Shown: positions 42,936 to 52,428 of the stretch, one piece after another
Numbering within the stretch: position 1 is the stretch's first letter
Layout: each line of letters opens with the position of its first letter
Source of the DNA: JAGPDF01 sp052035735
GTDB lineage: Bacteria > Acidobacteriota > Thermoanaerobaculia > Multivoradales > JAGPDF01
DNA length: 52,428 nt
Reading direction: 5' to 3'
Assembly (NCBI GenBank): GCA_052035735.1
Contig: JBPOHI010000145.1
Coordinates: 1-52,428, forward strand
Notes under the pieces: generated by a model
Told to the model about the DNA's origin: nothing
What the model saw: only the letters and a program-made list of their open reading frames with translations
Database searches by the model: none
Position numbers and translations under genes: made by a program

Positions 42936-44795
42936 ATGACTCGACGCAGGCTGGATGGCGCGCTGCTGCTTCTGTTCACCGTAGCCGGACCGGCCGCCGC
43001 GATCGCCGGCGTCTCGCCACCGGACCCGCATTCGTTCGGGCGCCCGGCCGAGATCGCGGTGCGCCATCTCGATCTCGACCTCGCCGTCGACTTCGCAGCG
43101 CGGCGCCTTGCCGGCAGCGCCACGCTCACCCTCGAGCGGCGCTCCCCTGCCGCCACGACGCTCTACCTCGACAGCCGCGATCTCGAGATCTCGGCCGTCC
43201 ATCTCGACGGCTCCACGGAGCCTTCCGCCTTTACCCTGGCGCCGGCCGTGCCGATCTTCGGCCAGGAGCTCGCCATCCCTCTGGCTCCCGGCACCCGGTC
43301 GGTGCGGATCGACTACCGCACGCGCCCCGAAGCGGCCGCCCTGCAGTGGCTCGCTCCGGCGCAGACCGCCGGCGGCAAGCAGCCGTTCCTGTTCACCCAG
43401 TCGCAAGCGATCCTGGCCCGGACCTGGGTCCCCTGCCAGGACAGCCCGGGCGTGCGGATGACCTACGCCGCGACGATCCGGGTCCCGCCAGGGCTCCTCG
43501 CGCTGATGTCGGCGGCCAATCCGACCGCGCGCAGCGCGGACGGGATCTACCGCTTCGAGATGGCGCATCCGATTCCCTCTTACTTGCTGGCGCTCGCTGT
43601 CGGCGACCTCGAGTTCCGCCCGCTCGGCGCGCGCTCCGGCGTCTATGCCGAACCGTCGGTCGCCGGCGCGGCCGCCTGGGAGCTCGCCGACACCGAGAAG
43701 ATGATCGTCGCCGCCGAGCAGCTCTACGGCCCCTACCGCTGGGAGCGCTACGACCTGCTGGTCCTCCCGCCGAGCTTCCCTTTCGGCGGGATGGAGAATC
43801 CGCGCCTCACCTTCGCCACGCCGACGATCCTCGCCGGAGACCGTTCACTGGTCTCGCTGGTCGCCCACGAGCTCGCCCACTCCTGGTCGGGGAATCTGGT
43901 GACCAACGCCACCTGGAACGACTTCTGGCTCAACGAGGGCTTCACCAACTACTTCGAGAGCCGGATCATGGAGGCGGTCTACGGCCGGGACTTCGCGGAG
44001 ATGCAGGCGCAGCTCAGCAAGCGCGACCTGGAGGCCTTCGTGCGCGAGACCGGCGGCGAGAGCCGCGAGACCTGGCTCTACCTCGACCTCGCGGGCCGCG
44101 ATCCCGACGACGCCCCGGGAGCGATCGTCTACGACAAAGGCTACTTCTTCCTCCGGCACCTCGAAGAGACGGTCGGCCGCGCGAGCTGGGACCGCTTCCT
44201 GCTCGACTACTTCACCGCCCATGCCTTCCAGTCGATGACCACCGCCGACTTCGTCGCCGAGCTGCAAGACAAGCTCCTCTCCTCGAACCCGAAGGCGGCG
44301 GCCCAGGCCGACGTTCAGGCCTGGATCTACGGACCGGGCCTCCCTCGGGGCATCGCCGAGCCGAAGTCACCGGCCTTCGCCAAGGTGGACGCCGAGCTCG
44401 CCCGGCTGGCCGCAGGCACGTCGCCCGGGAATCTCACGACCGCCAGCTGGGTGACGCAGCAGTGGCAGCACTTCCTGCGCAATCTGCCCGAGCCCCTCGA
44501 CTCCGCGCGGTTGACGGCGCTCGACGCCGCCTTTCACTTCACCGAGTCCGGCAATGCCGAAATCGCCGTCGACTGGTTTCAACGCGCCATCGCGGCCGGC
44601 TATCGCCCGGCCTTTCCGGCGATCGAGCGCTTCCTGGTCAAGGTGGGACGCCGCAAGTTCATCGGTCCGCTCTACCAGTCGTTGAGCCGGACGCCCGAAG
44701 GCCTCGCCTTCGCTCGCGAGGTCTACGGCAAAGCGCGCCCGGGCTACCATCCGCTGGCCCAGCTCTCGCTGGATCAGCTGCTGACGACAGACTGA
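42936..44795 (+). CDS. M1 family aminopeptidase (leukotriene A4 hydrolase-like)
   Basis: A 619-residue exported M1 metallopeptidase. A signal peptide of about 25 residues ends near AAIAG. Zinc is bound by HELAH (His311, His315) and Glu334 in NEGFTNYFE; the exopeptidase motif is GGMEN (284-288), in the PFGGMENPRLTF context typical of LTA4H-type enzymes. The C-terminal helical LTA4H domain is at about 480-610. It trims N-terminal residues from peptides in the periplasm; the epoxide hydrolase activity of the mammalian enzyme cannot be assumed. The ATG at 42936 is chosen since the hydrophobic signal follows at once. It is divergent from the MinD-like gene. Confidence 0.9.
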   Translation: MTRRRLDGALLLLFTVAGPAAAIAGVSPPDPHSFGRPAEIAVRHLDLDLAVDFAARRLAGSATLTLERRSPAATTLYLDSRDLEISAVHLDGSTEPSAFTLAPAVPIFGQELAIPLAPGTRSVRIDYRTRPEAAALQWLAPAQTAGGKQPFLFTQSQAILARTWVPCQDSPGVRMTYAATIRVPPGLLALMSAANPTARSADGIYRFEMAHPIPSYLLALAVGDLEFRPLGARSGVYAEPSVAGAAAWELADTEKMIVAAEQLYGPYRWERYDLLVLPPSFPFGGMENPRLTFATPTILAGDRSLVSLVAHELAHSWSGNLVTNATWNDFWLNEGFTNYFESRIMEAVYGRDFAEMQAQLSKRDLEAFVRETGGESRETWLYLDLAGRDPDDAPGAIVYDKGYFFLRHLEETVGRASWDRFLLDYFTAHAFQSMTTADFVAELQDKLLSSNPKAAAQADVQAWIYGPGLPRGIAEPKSPAFAKVDAELARLAAGTSPGNLTTASWVTQQWQHFLRNLPEPLDSARLTALDAAFHFTESGNAEIAVDWFQRAIAAGYRPAFPAIERFLVKVGRRKFIGPLYQSLSRTPEGLAFAREVYGKARPGYHPLAQLSLDQLLTTD

Positions 44796-44823
44796 CGTCC
44801 TCGCGTGCAGCGGGCCTAGAGCT

Positions 44824-45807
44824 TCAGCTCGGAGAGCAGAGCAGGACGATCTTGCCCAGCGGTCGCTGATCCTCGAGGCAGGCGTAGGCGGACATCGCTT
44901 CAGCGAGAGGAAAGTGCCGGTCCACCACGGCGCGCAGTCGGCCGTCGGCGAGCCGTGGGAGGCCCCACTCGGCGAAGCCGCGCACCAACTCCGCCTTCTC
45001 TGCCGCCGGGCGTGAGCGCAGCACGGAACCGACGAGGCGCAAGCGCCGGCGCAGCAGCCATCCGAGATCGAGCTGGGCACGGCGCCCGGCGGTGAGGCCG
45101 ACGAGAATCAGCCGACCGCCCTCGGCCATGCACTCGAACGTCGGCTGAAGCCACTCTCCGGCGACCAGGTCGAGCACAAGGTCAACTCCCCTGCCGCCGG
45201 TCGCCGCGCGCACGCCAGCAGGAAAGTCGGCATCGAGAGGCACGAGACGGTCGACCCCGAATTCGCGCAGCCGCTCCAGCCGCTCGGCCGAACGCGCGGC
45301 AGCGACGACCTGGCCGCCGAGCTCGCGGATCATCTGCACGGCGAAGGTGCCGATGCCCGAAGTGGCACCGGTGACCAGAACGGTCTCGCCCGCGCGCAGC
45401 CTCCCCTCCACCACCAGATTCGTCCACGAGGTCAGCGCTGCTTCGGGAATCGCCGCCGCCTCTTCGAGCGAGAGGTTTGCAGGCACCGCCATCAACTGCC
45501 CGGCCGGCACGACGACCTCTTCGGCCTGGCCACCGCCGGCGAGCAACGCCATCACCCGATCGCCGGGGCGAAAGCCCTCCACCCCGGCGCCCAGCTCGGC
45601 GATCTCACCGGAGCACTCGAGGCCCGGCACCGAGCTCGCGCCGGGCGGCGGCGGATACTGTCCGCGCATCTGCAACAGGTCGGCGCGGTTGAGGCCAGCA
45701 GCCGTGACGTGGAGGCGCACTTCGCCAGGCCCGGGGAGCGGTGCCGGCAGGTCGCCGACGGCGATGGCGCCGGAGATCTCGAGCCGCCAGGGGAGGACTG
45801 CGCGCAC
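44824..45807 (-). CDS. Zinc-less medium-chain NAD(P)H:quinone oxidoreductase
   Basis: A 327-residue MDR-family oxidoreductase of the QOR/PIG3 type. The N-terminal half has LNRADLLQMRGQYPPPPG and VPGLECSGEI; the Rossmann half has TGATSGIGTFAVQM and DLVLDLVAG. There is no structural-zinc Cys set and no catalytic Cys/His zinc ligands. It probably reduces quinones with NADPH. The GTG start at 45807 lies nine bases after the acyl-CoA dehydrogenase stop, so the two form one unit; this is consistent with a shared role in fatty-acid or quinone metabolism, although no substrate is shown. Confidence 0.85.
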   Translation of the reverse strand: MRAVLPWRLEISGAIAVGDLPAPLPGPGEVRLHVTAAGLNRADLLQMRGQYPPPPGASSVPGLECSGEIAELGAGVEGFRPGDRVMALLAGGGQAEEVVVPAGQLMAVPANLSLEEAAAIPEAALTSWTNLVVEGRLRAGETVLVTGATSGIGTFAVQMIRELGGQVVAAARSAERLERLREFGVDRLVPLDADFPAGVRAATGGRGVDLVLDLVAGEWLQPTFECMAEGGRLILVGLTAGRRAQLDLGWLLRRRLRLVGSVLRSRPAAEKAELVRGFAEWGLPRLADGRLRAVVDRHFPLAEAMSAYACLEDQRPLGKIVLLCSPS

Positions 45808-45815
45808 GCTCGGCC

Positions 45816-47759
45816 TCAACCCACTTCCACGGGCGAGCGCGAGGCGACTGTCGCCACAGGCGCGGCACCGCCGGCCGGAGCCTGGGCGCAGTGGCGGCGG
45901 TGCTCCGCGATCGACACCGTGCCGTCGTTCAGCCAGTCGTGCACGCCCTCGAGAACCGCCACGCCGGCGCGGTACTTCCGCGCATCGTCGTTGTGCCACA
46001 GGTCGTGAAAGAGCTTCGCCACCTTGCGCCGGCTGCCGCGGCAGAAGAGATCGGCGAGCTTCGCCGCTTCGCCCGCCGCAGGGTCCCCTTTGCGCCGCAG
46101 CGCCGCAGCCCGCGACACCGTCGCGGCCATGGCAAAGAGCTCGTCGGCGACGTCCACCAACCGGAAGAGGAAGCCCTGCTTGAACTGCAGCTTCGCCTGG
46201 TGCACGTTCATGCCGTGGAAGACCTGGCGCGCGAGCTTGCGCGACTGCCGGTCGATGAAGCGCATATGCGTCGCCAGGGCGCCGAACTCGGCATAACGCG
46301 GGAACCTCCCCCAGCCGAGCCAGCGGGAGGGGTACCACCACGCATAAAAGCCGGCAGCGCGCAGGAGCGCTTTCAGCTTGGCGCCGACCGGCTTCTCCGG
46401 ATCGATCAGGTCGCCGGCGATCAGCAAGTGCTTGTCGACCGCCTCGCGCGCCATGAACAGGTGCATGATCTCGGACGAACCCTCGAAGATCCGGTTGATG
46501 CGGTAGTCGCGGAAGATCTGCTCGACGGCGATCGGCGTCTCGCCCCGTGCCGCCAGCGAAGCTGCGGTCTCGTAACCGCGGCCGCCGCGGATCTGCATCG
46601 TGTCGTCGACGATCTCCCAGGTGCGCTCGGTGTTCCAGAGCTTGGCGGCCGCGGCCTCGAGCCGGATGTCGTAGCCACCCCGATCGGCCATCTGGCAGGC
46701 GAGCTCGGTCATCGCCTCCATGGCGAACGTGACCGCGGCCATGTCGGCCAGCTTGTGGGCGATCGCCTCGTGGCGACCGACCGGCCTCCCCCACTGCACC
46801 CGCCCGGCCGCCCAGGTGCGGCAGATCTCGAGGCACAACTTGGCGCAGCCGAGCGAGCCCGCCGGAATCGCCAGGCGACCCGTGTTGAGCGTGGTGAGGG
46901 CGATCTTCAACCCCTTGCCCTCGCCACCGATCCGGTTCTCGACCGGCACCCTGACGTCCGTGAACGACAAGACGGCGTTGGCGAGCGCGCGCAGGCCCAT
47001 GAAATGGCAGCGATGCTCGACCTTCACGCCCGGAGTCGAAGTATCGACGACGAACGCGCTGATCTTCTTGCCGCGTGCGTCCTTCGCCATGACGACGAGG
47101 AGCTCGGCAATCGTGCCGTTGGTGCACCAGAGCTTGCTGCCGTTGAGGACGTAGTGCGTGCCGTCCGGCGAGAGCTCGGCCGTGGTCGCGAGCCGCGCCG
47201 GGTCGGAGCCGACGTCGGCCTCGGTCAGGGCGAAGCCCGAGATCGCGCCGGAAGCGCACCGGGGCAGGAAGCGGCGTTTCTGCTCTTCGGTGCCGAAATA
47301 GAGCAACGGCGTCGGCACGCCGATCGACTGGTGGGCCGAGAGCAGCGCCTCGATGTTGCCGTCGACGCTGCCCAGAAGCTCCATCAGCTTCGAGTATTCG
47401 AGCATGCTGAAGCCGAGCCCGCCATACTCCTTCGGGATCTTGAGCCCGAAGGCTCCGAGCTTGCGCAGGCCGTCCACGACGTGCGGCGGGTACTCTCCGG
47501 TGGCGTCGATCGCCTGCGCATCCACCTCGGTGAGGAGGAACTCGCGGAAGGAGTCGTAGAAAGCGTCGAACTCGGGTCGTTCGCGCTCGCTCAGCGGATA
47601 GGGATGGACGAGGTCGAGACGGAAGTTGCCGAGAAAGAGCTCCTTCATGAAGCTCGGGCTCTGCCACTCGCTCTCGCGCGCGGCTTCGGCGACCTTGCGT
47701 GCGTCCTGCTCGCTGATCTCGGATCCGGTACGGGGGGCGGAGGTGGGGGTCGAAGCCAT
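45816..47759 (-). CDS. Acyl-CoA dehydrogenase, long VLCAD/ACAD9-like form
   Basis: A 647-residue flavoenzyme with the three-domain ACAD core in the first about 450 residues and a long C-terminal helical extension, as in VLCAD/ACAD9. Flavin and substrate motifs visible are FALTEADVGSDP, LWCTNGTIAELL, GLRALANAVLSF and DDTMQIRGGRGYE; the catalytic Glu is in RIFEGSSEI, near residue 435. The extra C-terminal domain has many arginines and helical repeats. It introduces the first double bond in fatty acyl-CoA beta-oxidation; chain-length preference is inferred only from length. A promoter candidate is at 47807-47835. It is transcribed ahead of the quinone oxidoreductase. Confidence 0.92.
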   Translation of the reverse strand: MASTPTSAPRTGSEISEQDARKVAEAARESEWQSPSFMKELFLGNFRLDLVHPYPLSERERPEFDAFYDSFREFLLTEVDAQAIDATGEYPPHVVDGLRKLGAFGLKIPKEYGGLGFSMLEYSKLMELLGSVDGNIEALLSAHQSIGVPTPLLYFGTEEQKRRFLPRCASGAISGFALTEADVGSDPARLATTAELSPDGTHYVLNGSKLWCTNGTIAELLVVMAKDARGKKISAFVVDTSTPGVKVEHRCHFMGLRALANAVLSFTDVRVPVENRIGGEGKGLKIALTTLNTGRLAIPAGSLGCAKLCLEICRTWAAGRVQWGRPVGRHEAIAHKLADMAAVTFAMEAMTELACQMADRGGYDIRLEAAAAKLWNTERTWEIVDDTMQIRGGRGYETAASLAARGETPIAVEQIFRDYRINRIFEGSSEIMHLFMAREAVDKHLLIAGDLIDPEKPVGAKLKALLRAAGFYAWWYPSRWLGWGRFPRYAEFGALATHMRFIDRQSRKLARQVFHGMNVHQAKLQFKQGFLFRLVDVADELFAMAATVSRAAALRRKGDPAAGEAAKLADLFCRGSRRKVAKLFHDLWHNDDARKYRAGVAVLEGVHDWLNDGTVSIAEHRRHCAQAPAGGAAPVATVASRSPVEVG

Positions 47760-47790
47760 CGCAGGTCTCCCTCGGAAGCCGGCGGCGCAT

Positions 47791-47803
47791 GCCGCAGTGC
47801 GGC
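47791..47803 (-). terminator. Short hairpin after the EamA gene
   Basis: GCCGCAGTGCGGC forms a six-base stem with a one-base centre (likely a 3-base loop in RNA) seven bases downstream of the EamA transporter stop on the minus strand, within the leader of the acyl-CoA dehydrogenase gene. No T run follows leftwards. It may be a weak terminator or a leader structure. Confidence 0.35.
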
Positions 47804-47806
47804 TAG

Positions 47807-47835
47807 ATTTTACCGCAAGGCGGCAATCCTGTCGC
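47807..47835 (-). promoter_or_regulatory. Candidate promoter of the acyl-CoA dehydrogenase gene
   Basis: On the minus strand GCGACA (47835-47830, four of six to the -35 consensus) and TAAAAT (47812-47807, five of six to the -10) are spaced by 17 bases. The -10 includes the TAA stop of the EamA gene, so the promoter would lie inside that gene's end and fire into the acyl-CoA dehydrogenase gene 48 bases on. Confidence 0.5.
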
Positions 47836-48772
47836 GCTGCGGCAAGACGCGGGCCGCCGGAGCGCCGCCCGCGCTGGGCCCGGACCAGAGGGTCGCGGCC
47901 ACGCCGAGGAGAACGACGCCCCCGCCGGCGAGCAGCCGCCAGGTGACCGGTTCATCGAAGAGGAGCCAGCCGACGAGGACGGCGCAGATCGGGACGGTGT
48001 AGGAAATGAGCGAGGCCACCACGGCCGAGCGCCGGGCGAGCAGCCAGAAGTAGAGGGTGAAGGTCAGCGCGGAGCCGAAGAGGGCGAGATAGAGCGTCGC
48101 CAACCAGGGCCCGGCCGCGGCCCCCTCGCCGATCATCGGGGCGATCCGCCGGTCTCCCTCGATCAGCAGAGCGAGAACTCCCATCGCCCCGCCGGTCATC
48201 ATCATCGGCACTCCGGCGATCGAAAACGGCGAGATCGCCCCTCCCCACCGTTTGACCGAGAGGCTGCCCAGGGCCGAAACGAGCGGCGCCAGCAGGAAGA
48301 CCATCGAGGCGAAGAAGACCTGCGGCCCCCCGAGCTTCGCGAAATCTTCCGAGAAGATGATGGCGACCCCGGCGAAGCCGAAGAGGACGCCGCTGAAGCG
48401 CCGCCACCCACCCCGTTCGCCCGGCAACAGAAAGTGCCCGAGACTCACGATCCAAAGCGGCAGCGTCGCGAAGAGCACCGCCGCGAGCCCGGACGGGACC
48501 CACTGCTCCCCCCAGTAGACGATGCCGTAGGAGCCCGCGAAGGTCGTCGCGGCGTTGACGATCCAGAGCCGAACCTCGCCGGGCAGCCTGCCGAAATGCA
48601 CGCCGCGCAGATGGCCGATCACCACCAGCACGAGCCCGGCGAGGGCGAAACGGATCGCCACACCGGTGACCGGCGGGATGCCGACGAGCGCGATCCGGAT
48701 CGCCGCCCAGGTGGTTCCCCAGATGACGGTCAACAGGGCGAAGACGGCGATTTCCCTCCAGGTGACGCGCAT
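47810..48772 (-). CDS. EamA/DMT-family transporter
   Basis: A 320-residue inner-membrane protein with ten hydrophobic helices in two EamA repeats (first with VIWGTTWAAIRIAL, second beginning around residue 155 with VFLLAPLVSALGSL). This is the drug/metabolite transporter architecture used for amino-acid or drug export; direction and substrate are not shown. The start at 48772 is ATG, 55 bases from the divergent LAB_N gene. Ends in positively charged residues on the cytoplasmic side as expected for the family. Confidence 0.9.
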   Translation of the reverse strand: MRVTWREIAVFALLTVIWGTTWAAIRIALVGIPPVTGVAIRFALAGLVLVVIGHLRGVHFGRLPGEVRLWIVNAATTFAGSYGIVYWGEQWVPSGLAAVLFATLPLWIVSLGHFLLPGERGGWRRFSGVLFGFAGVAIIFSEDFAKLGGPQVFFASMVFLLAPLVSALGSLSVKRWGGAISPFSIAGVPMMMTGGAMGVLALLIEGDRRIAPMIGEGAAAGPWLATLYLALFGSALTFTLYFWLLARRSAVVASLISYTVPICAVLVGWLLFDEPVTWRLLAGGGVVLLGVAATLWSGPSAGGAPAARVLPQRDRIAALR

Positions 48773-48827
48773 CCGGGCACTCTACCTCTCGCGCTCTCGC
48801 GGAGGCGAAGCGGGAGAGAATAGCCGC

Positions 48828-49171
48828 ATGAACGACAACGCCGGCTTTCTCCAGCCTGTTCTGGGCCAGCTCCTGCCCTGGCTCTACGTCGATTCCAGTT
48901 GGTGGACGGTCTTCGGCCTGCTCGGCAACGCCCTCTTCTCGAGCCGCTTCGTCATCCAGTGGCTGTACTCGGAGAAGAAGAAGGAACTCCTGGTGCCGCC
49001 GATCTTCTGGCACCTCTCCTTCTGGGGCAGCAGCGTCTCGCTCGTCTATGCGCTGCACATCGACAAGCTGCCGATCCTGCTGTCCTTCTCGTTCCTGCCC
49101 TTCCTCTACGCTCGCAATCTCGCGCTGCTGCGGCGAAAGCCGGCGAGCGGGACGGCGAGCCGAGGCGCCGG

Positions 49172-49175
<4 letters not shown>
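48828..49175 (+). CDS. Stand-alone LAB_N (lipid-A-disaccharide synthase N-terminal) domain protein
   Basis: A 115-residue membrane protein of the LAB_N family (the domain named after the N-terminus of some LpxB proteins). It has three transmembrane helices at about 20-40, 55-78 and 80-100 and the family blocks SSRFVIQWLYSEKKKELLVP and FWHLSFWGSS. LAB_N proteins are often encoded next to glycosyltransferases for envelope glycolipids, but here the neighbours are a transporter and asnS. The ATG at 48828 has CGGGAG upstream. The TAG stop shares a CTAG with the stop of the convergent asnS gene. Confidence 0.85.
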
Positions 49176-50482
<1,307 letters not shown>

Positions 50483-50499
50483 TGTAGAAACCCCGTCTG

Positions 50500-50517
50500 G
50501 TCCCGGTCAACCGGGAC
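50500..50517 (-). terminator. Inverted repeat between rnc and asnS
   Basis: Eight-base arms GTCCCGGT / ACCGGGAC with a two-base spacer start two bases after the rnc stop. On the minus strand the repeat is followed by CAGACGGGGTTTC, so a weak terminator or a processing site between rnc and asnS is possible; a regulator operator is the alternative. Confidence 0.45.
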
Positions 50518-50519
50518 GG

Positions 50520-51287
50520 TCAGCCCGCGGCGCTCTCGCGCTCCGAGTCCGGCGCCGGCGACCTCTCCTCCGCAGCGGAGGTCGCGAGACCCGGAAGCGA
50601 GTCGAGCATCGCCAGCGCGCCGCCGGCCGCGGCCTGTTCCGCCCCCTTCTTGGTCCTCCCGATGCCGCGCCCAGCCAACGCGCCGCGAATGTGCGCCTCG
50701 ACGGTGAAGATCTTGTCGTGGTCGGGGCCGCTCTCCTCGACCACGGAATAGACCGGCAGCGGCCAGCCGCGCGCCTGAACCTGCTCCTGCAGGGTCGTCT
50801 TCGGATCGACGGCGCGCTGCTCGAGCGGCAGCTCGCTCGCGCTCTCGAGGTACTGGCGGACGATCCGGCGCGCGGTCTCGAAACCGGCGTCGAGGTAGAC
50901 CGCTCCGAACAGGGCTTCGAGGACGTCGGCCAGAAGCGAGGCCTTCGCGCGCCCTCCCGAACGCTCTTCGCCGGCACCGAGGCGGAGGCCCTCGCCGAGG
51001 CCGAGCTTCGCGGCATACGAAGCGAGCGCCCCTTCGCTCACCAGCATCGACTTGCGCAGCGACAACTCGCCCTCGGCGCGGCCGGCATGGAGCTCGAAGA
51101 GCCAATCGGCGGCCACCAGCCCGAGCACGGCGTCGCCCAGGAACTCGATCCGCTCGTAGTGCGCGACGCCCCCGGCCTCGTTCGCCCAGGAACGATGGGT
51201 CAGGGCATCGTCGAGCAGCTCGCGGTTGCGGAAGGTATGCCCGAACCGGGCTTCGAGAGCCAACAGGATTTCGCTGCGATCCGCCAC
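50520..51287 (-). CDS. rnc: Ribonuclease III
   Basis: A 255-residue RNase III, which cuts double-stranded RNA such as rRNA precursors. The signature ERIEFLGDAVL is at residues 45-55 and LLADVLEALFGAVYLDAGF carries the second set of acidic metal ligands. The double-stranded RNA-binding domain follows at about 163-235 (DPKTTLQEQVQARG, GRTKKGAEQAAA), then an unusual acidic and Ser/Pro-rich tail of about 20 residues. The ATG at 51287 gives the normal N-terminus. It is downstream of mutL with a 26-base gap, and ahead of asnS. Confidence 0.96.
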   Translation of the reverse strand: MADRSEILLALEARFGHTFRNRELLDDALTHRSWANEAGGVAHYERIEFLGDAVLGLVAADWLFELHAGRAEGELSLRKSMLVSEGALASYAAKLGLGEGLRLGAGEERSGGRAKASLLADVLEALFGAVYLDAGFETARRIVRQYLESASELPLEQRAVDPKTTLQEQVQARGWPLPVYSVVEESGPDHDKIFTVEAHIRGALAGRGIGRTKKGAEQAAAGGALAMLDSLPGLATSAAEERSPAPDSERESAAG

Positions 51288-51313
51288 TTGGAGATTCTAG
51301 GACTTCTCGGGGC

Positions 51314-52428
51314 TCAGCGCCGGCCGAAACGCCGTTCGAGGTCGGCGTCGGTGAGTTGCAGTACGACCGGCCGCCCGTGCGGACAGGCGTAGGGGTTCTC
51401 GGCGGCGAACAGCTCCGAGACCAGCGCTTCGAGCTTCTCCGCCGACAGCGCGTGGTGCATCTTGACCGCCGCCTTGCAGGCGAGCGAGGCGGCGAAGTCG
51501 TCGAGAATTCGCTGGCCGAGGTTCTCCGGCGACGCGTCGGAGTCTGCCGCGAGGCGCAGCAGCAGCGCCTCCCCTTCGGCTGGCGACAATACGGCCGGCG
51601 TGGCGCTGACCGCGAGCGAGCCGCCGGACAGCTCCGAGATCTCGAACCCCGCGGGCTCGAGAGCCGGCGCGAGCTCGACCAGCCGCATGCGCTCGCCGCG
51701 CGAAAGCTCGAGCACCAGCGGCGCGACCAGGCGCTGCGAATCGGCCCGCTCCGCGCCGAGCGAACGGCGAAAACGCTCGTACAGCACGCGCTCGTGGGCG
51801 ACGTGCTGGTCGATGAGATAGAGCCCGTCCGGCCCCTCTAGCAAGATCAGCGCCCCTTTGTACTGGCCCAACAACCGGAACCGCCGGGTCTCGCCGCCGC
51901 GTCCCGAAAGCGGCACCGGCGCCCGGTCGAGCGGCGCGAGCGAGAGCTCGGCGAGGTGCACAGCCTGCCCCACCGCGCCGGCGGAGCCGGCAAACGGCAG
52001 GGAGGACGCCTCTCGAATCTCGCCCGAGAACTCCGTCTGGCTCGGAAAGCTGCGCCCGCCAAAACCCTCCCAGGCGAACGGCGCCTCCGGCAGCGACGAC
52101 GTCGTCCGCAGCGGCGCTGCCTCCTCGCCGCGCGCCCGGGCGAGCGCGAGCCGCAACGTCTCCCCCAACCGATCCATCAGGCGCGGATCGCGAAAGCGCA
52201 CCTCGGCCTTTTGCGGATGGACGTTGACGTCCACGTCGAAAGGCAACAGCTCGATAAACAGAAAAAGAGCCGGAAACTCGTCGCTGCGCCATTCGTCGCG
52301 AACCGCGCGGTAGAACGTCGCGAGCACGGCCCGGTCCCGGACCAGCCGCCGATTCACGAACACGAAGCTCCGCCGAGCCCCGCGCGCCGTCGCCGGAGAA
52401 CCGACGAAACCGTGAGCAAAGGGCTGGC
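51314..52428 (-). CDS. mutL: DNA mismatch repair protein MutL, 5' end missing
   Basis: The gene enters from the right edge, so its GHKL ATPase N-terminus is missing; 371 codons remain. The first visible residues HGFVGSPATARG and SFVFVNRRLVRD belong to the transducer domain (about residue 215 onward in MutL). A low-conservation linker follows, then the C-terminal dimer domain with the endonuclease motif DQHVAHERVLYE (family form DQHAxxExxxxE), plus CPHGRP and the final LERRFGRR. These are the metal-site motifs of nicking MutL, so the host probably lacks a MutH-type system. No frameshift is seen. Confidence 0.9.
   Translation of the reverse strand, partial: QPFAHGFVGSPATARGARRSFVFVNRRLVRDRAVLATFYRAVRDEWRSDEFPALFLFIELLPFDVDVNVHPQKAEVRFRDPRLMDRLGETLRLALARARGEEAAPLRTTSSLPEAPFAWEGFGGRSFPSQTEFSGEIREASSLPFAGSAGAVGQAVHLAELSLAPLDRAPVPLSGRGGETRRFRLLGQYKGALILLEGPDGLYLIDQHVAHERVLYERFRRSLGAERADSQRLVAPLVLELSRGERMRLVELAPALEPAGFEISELSGGSLAVSATPAVLSPAEGEALLLRLAADSDASPENLGQRILDDFAASLACKAAVKMHHALSAEKLEALVSELFAAENPYACPHGRPVVLQLTDADLERRFGRR

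Overview
The window is a compact, GC-rich (by eye well over 65%) stretch of a bacterial chromosome. It holds 42 protein genes, two of them cut by the window edges, and no tRNA, rRNA, CRISPR array, phage gene or transposase that I could recognise. No gene-free stretch exceeds about 175 bases. The mix suggests a Gram-negative heterotroph, and the style of several proteins recalls Acidobacteriota such as Thermoanaerobaculia: secreted proteins ending in a VFxDGF motif, an ECF sigma/anti-sigma/PDZ cassette, an AddAB-type nuclease and the kynurenine pathway. That taxonomic guess is inference from gene content, not from a marker comparison.

Left part (1-18112): a secreted metzincin protease runs off the left edge. 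It is followed by an agmatinase-family enzyme, a DinB-fold protein, a thiolase-SDR pair acting on C4 acyl-CoA chemistry, and a serine hydrolase. On the plus strand come addB-addA (double-strand break end processing) and kynA-kynU (tryptophan to anthranilate). On the minus strand are the LemA/TPM pair and thyA-folA, a coupled thymidylate cycle.

Middle (18212-34455): comM, an M23 peptidase with a clear sigma70-type promoter, secA, a DUF1579 protein and guaB. Then a minus-strand block reads HerA-like ATPase, ECF sigma factor, small membrane anti-sigma candidate and periplasmic PDZ protein. Divergent from it is a tightly overlapping plus-strand cassette: membrane protein, TPR lipoprotein, VanZ-like protein, OmpR-type response regulator and histidine kinase. 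These two divergent blocks are the least conventional part of the window and the best candidates for an uncharacterised envelope-signalling system.

Right part (34540-52428): a 966-residue secreted protein with the same C-terminal DGF motif as the left-edge protease, then an M24 peptidase downstream of rimO-ribF-trxA, an orphan MinD-like ATPase divergent from an M1 aminopeptidase, an acyl-CoA dehydrogenase/quinone oxidoreductase pair, an EamA transporter, a free-standing LAB_N protein, asnS, rnc and a partial mutL running off the right edge. Most genes are housekeeping genes in short operons with 1-4 base overlaps or gaps under 15 bases. Several use TTG or GTG starts.
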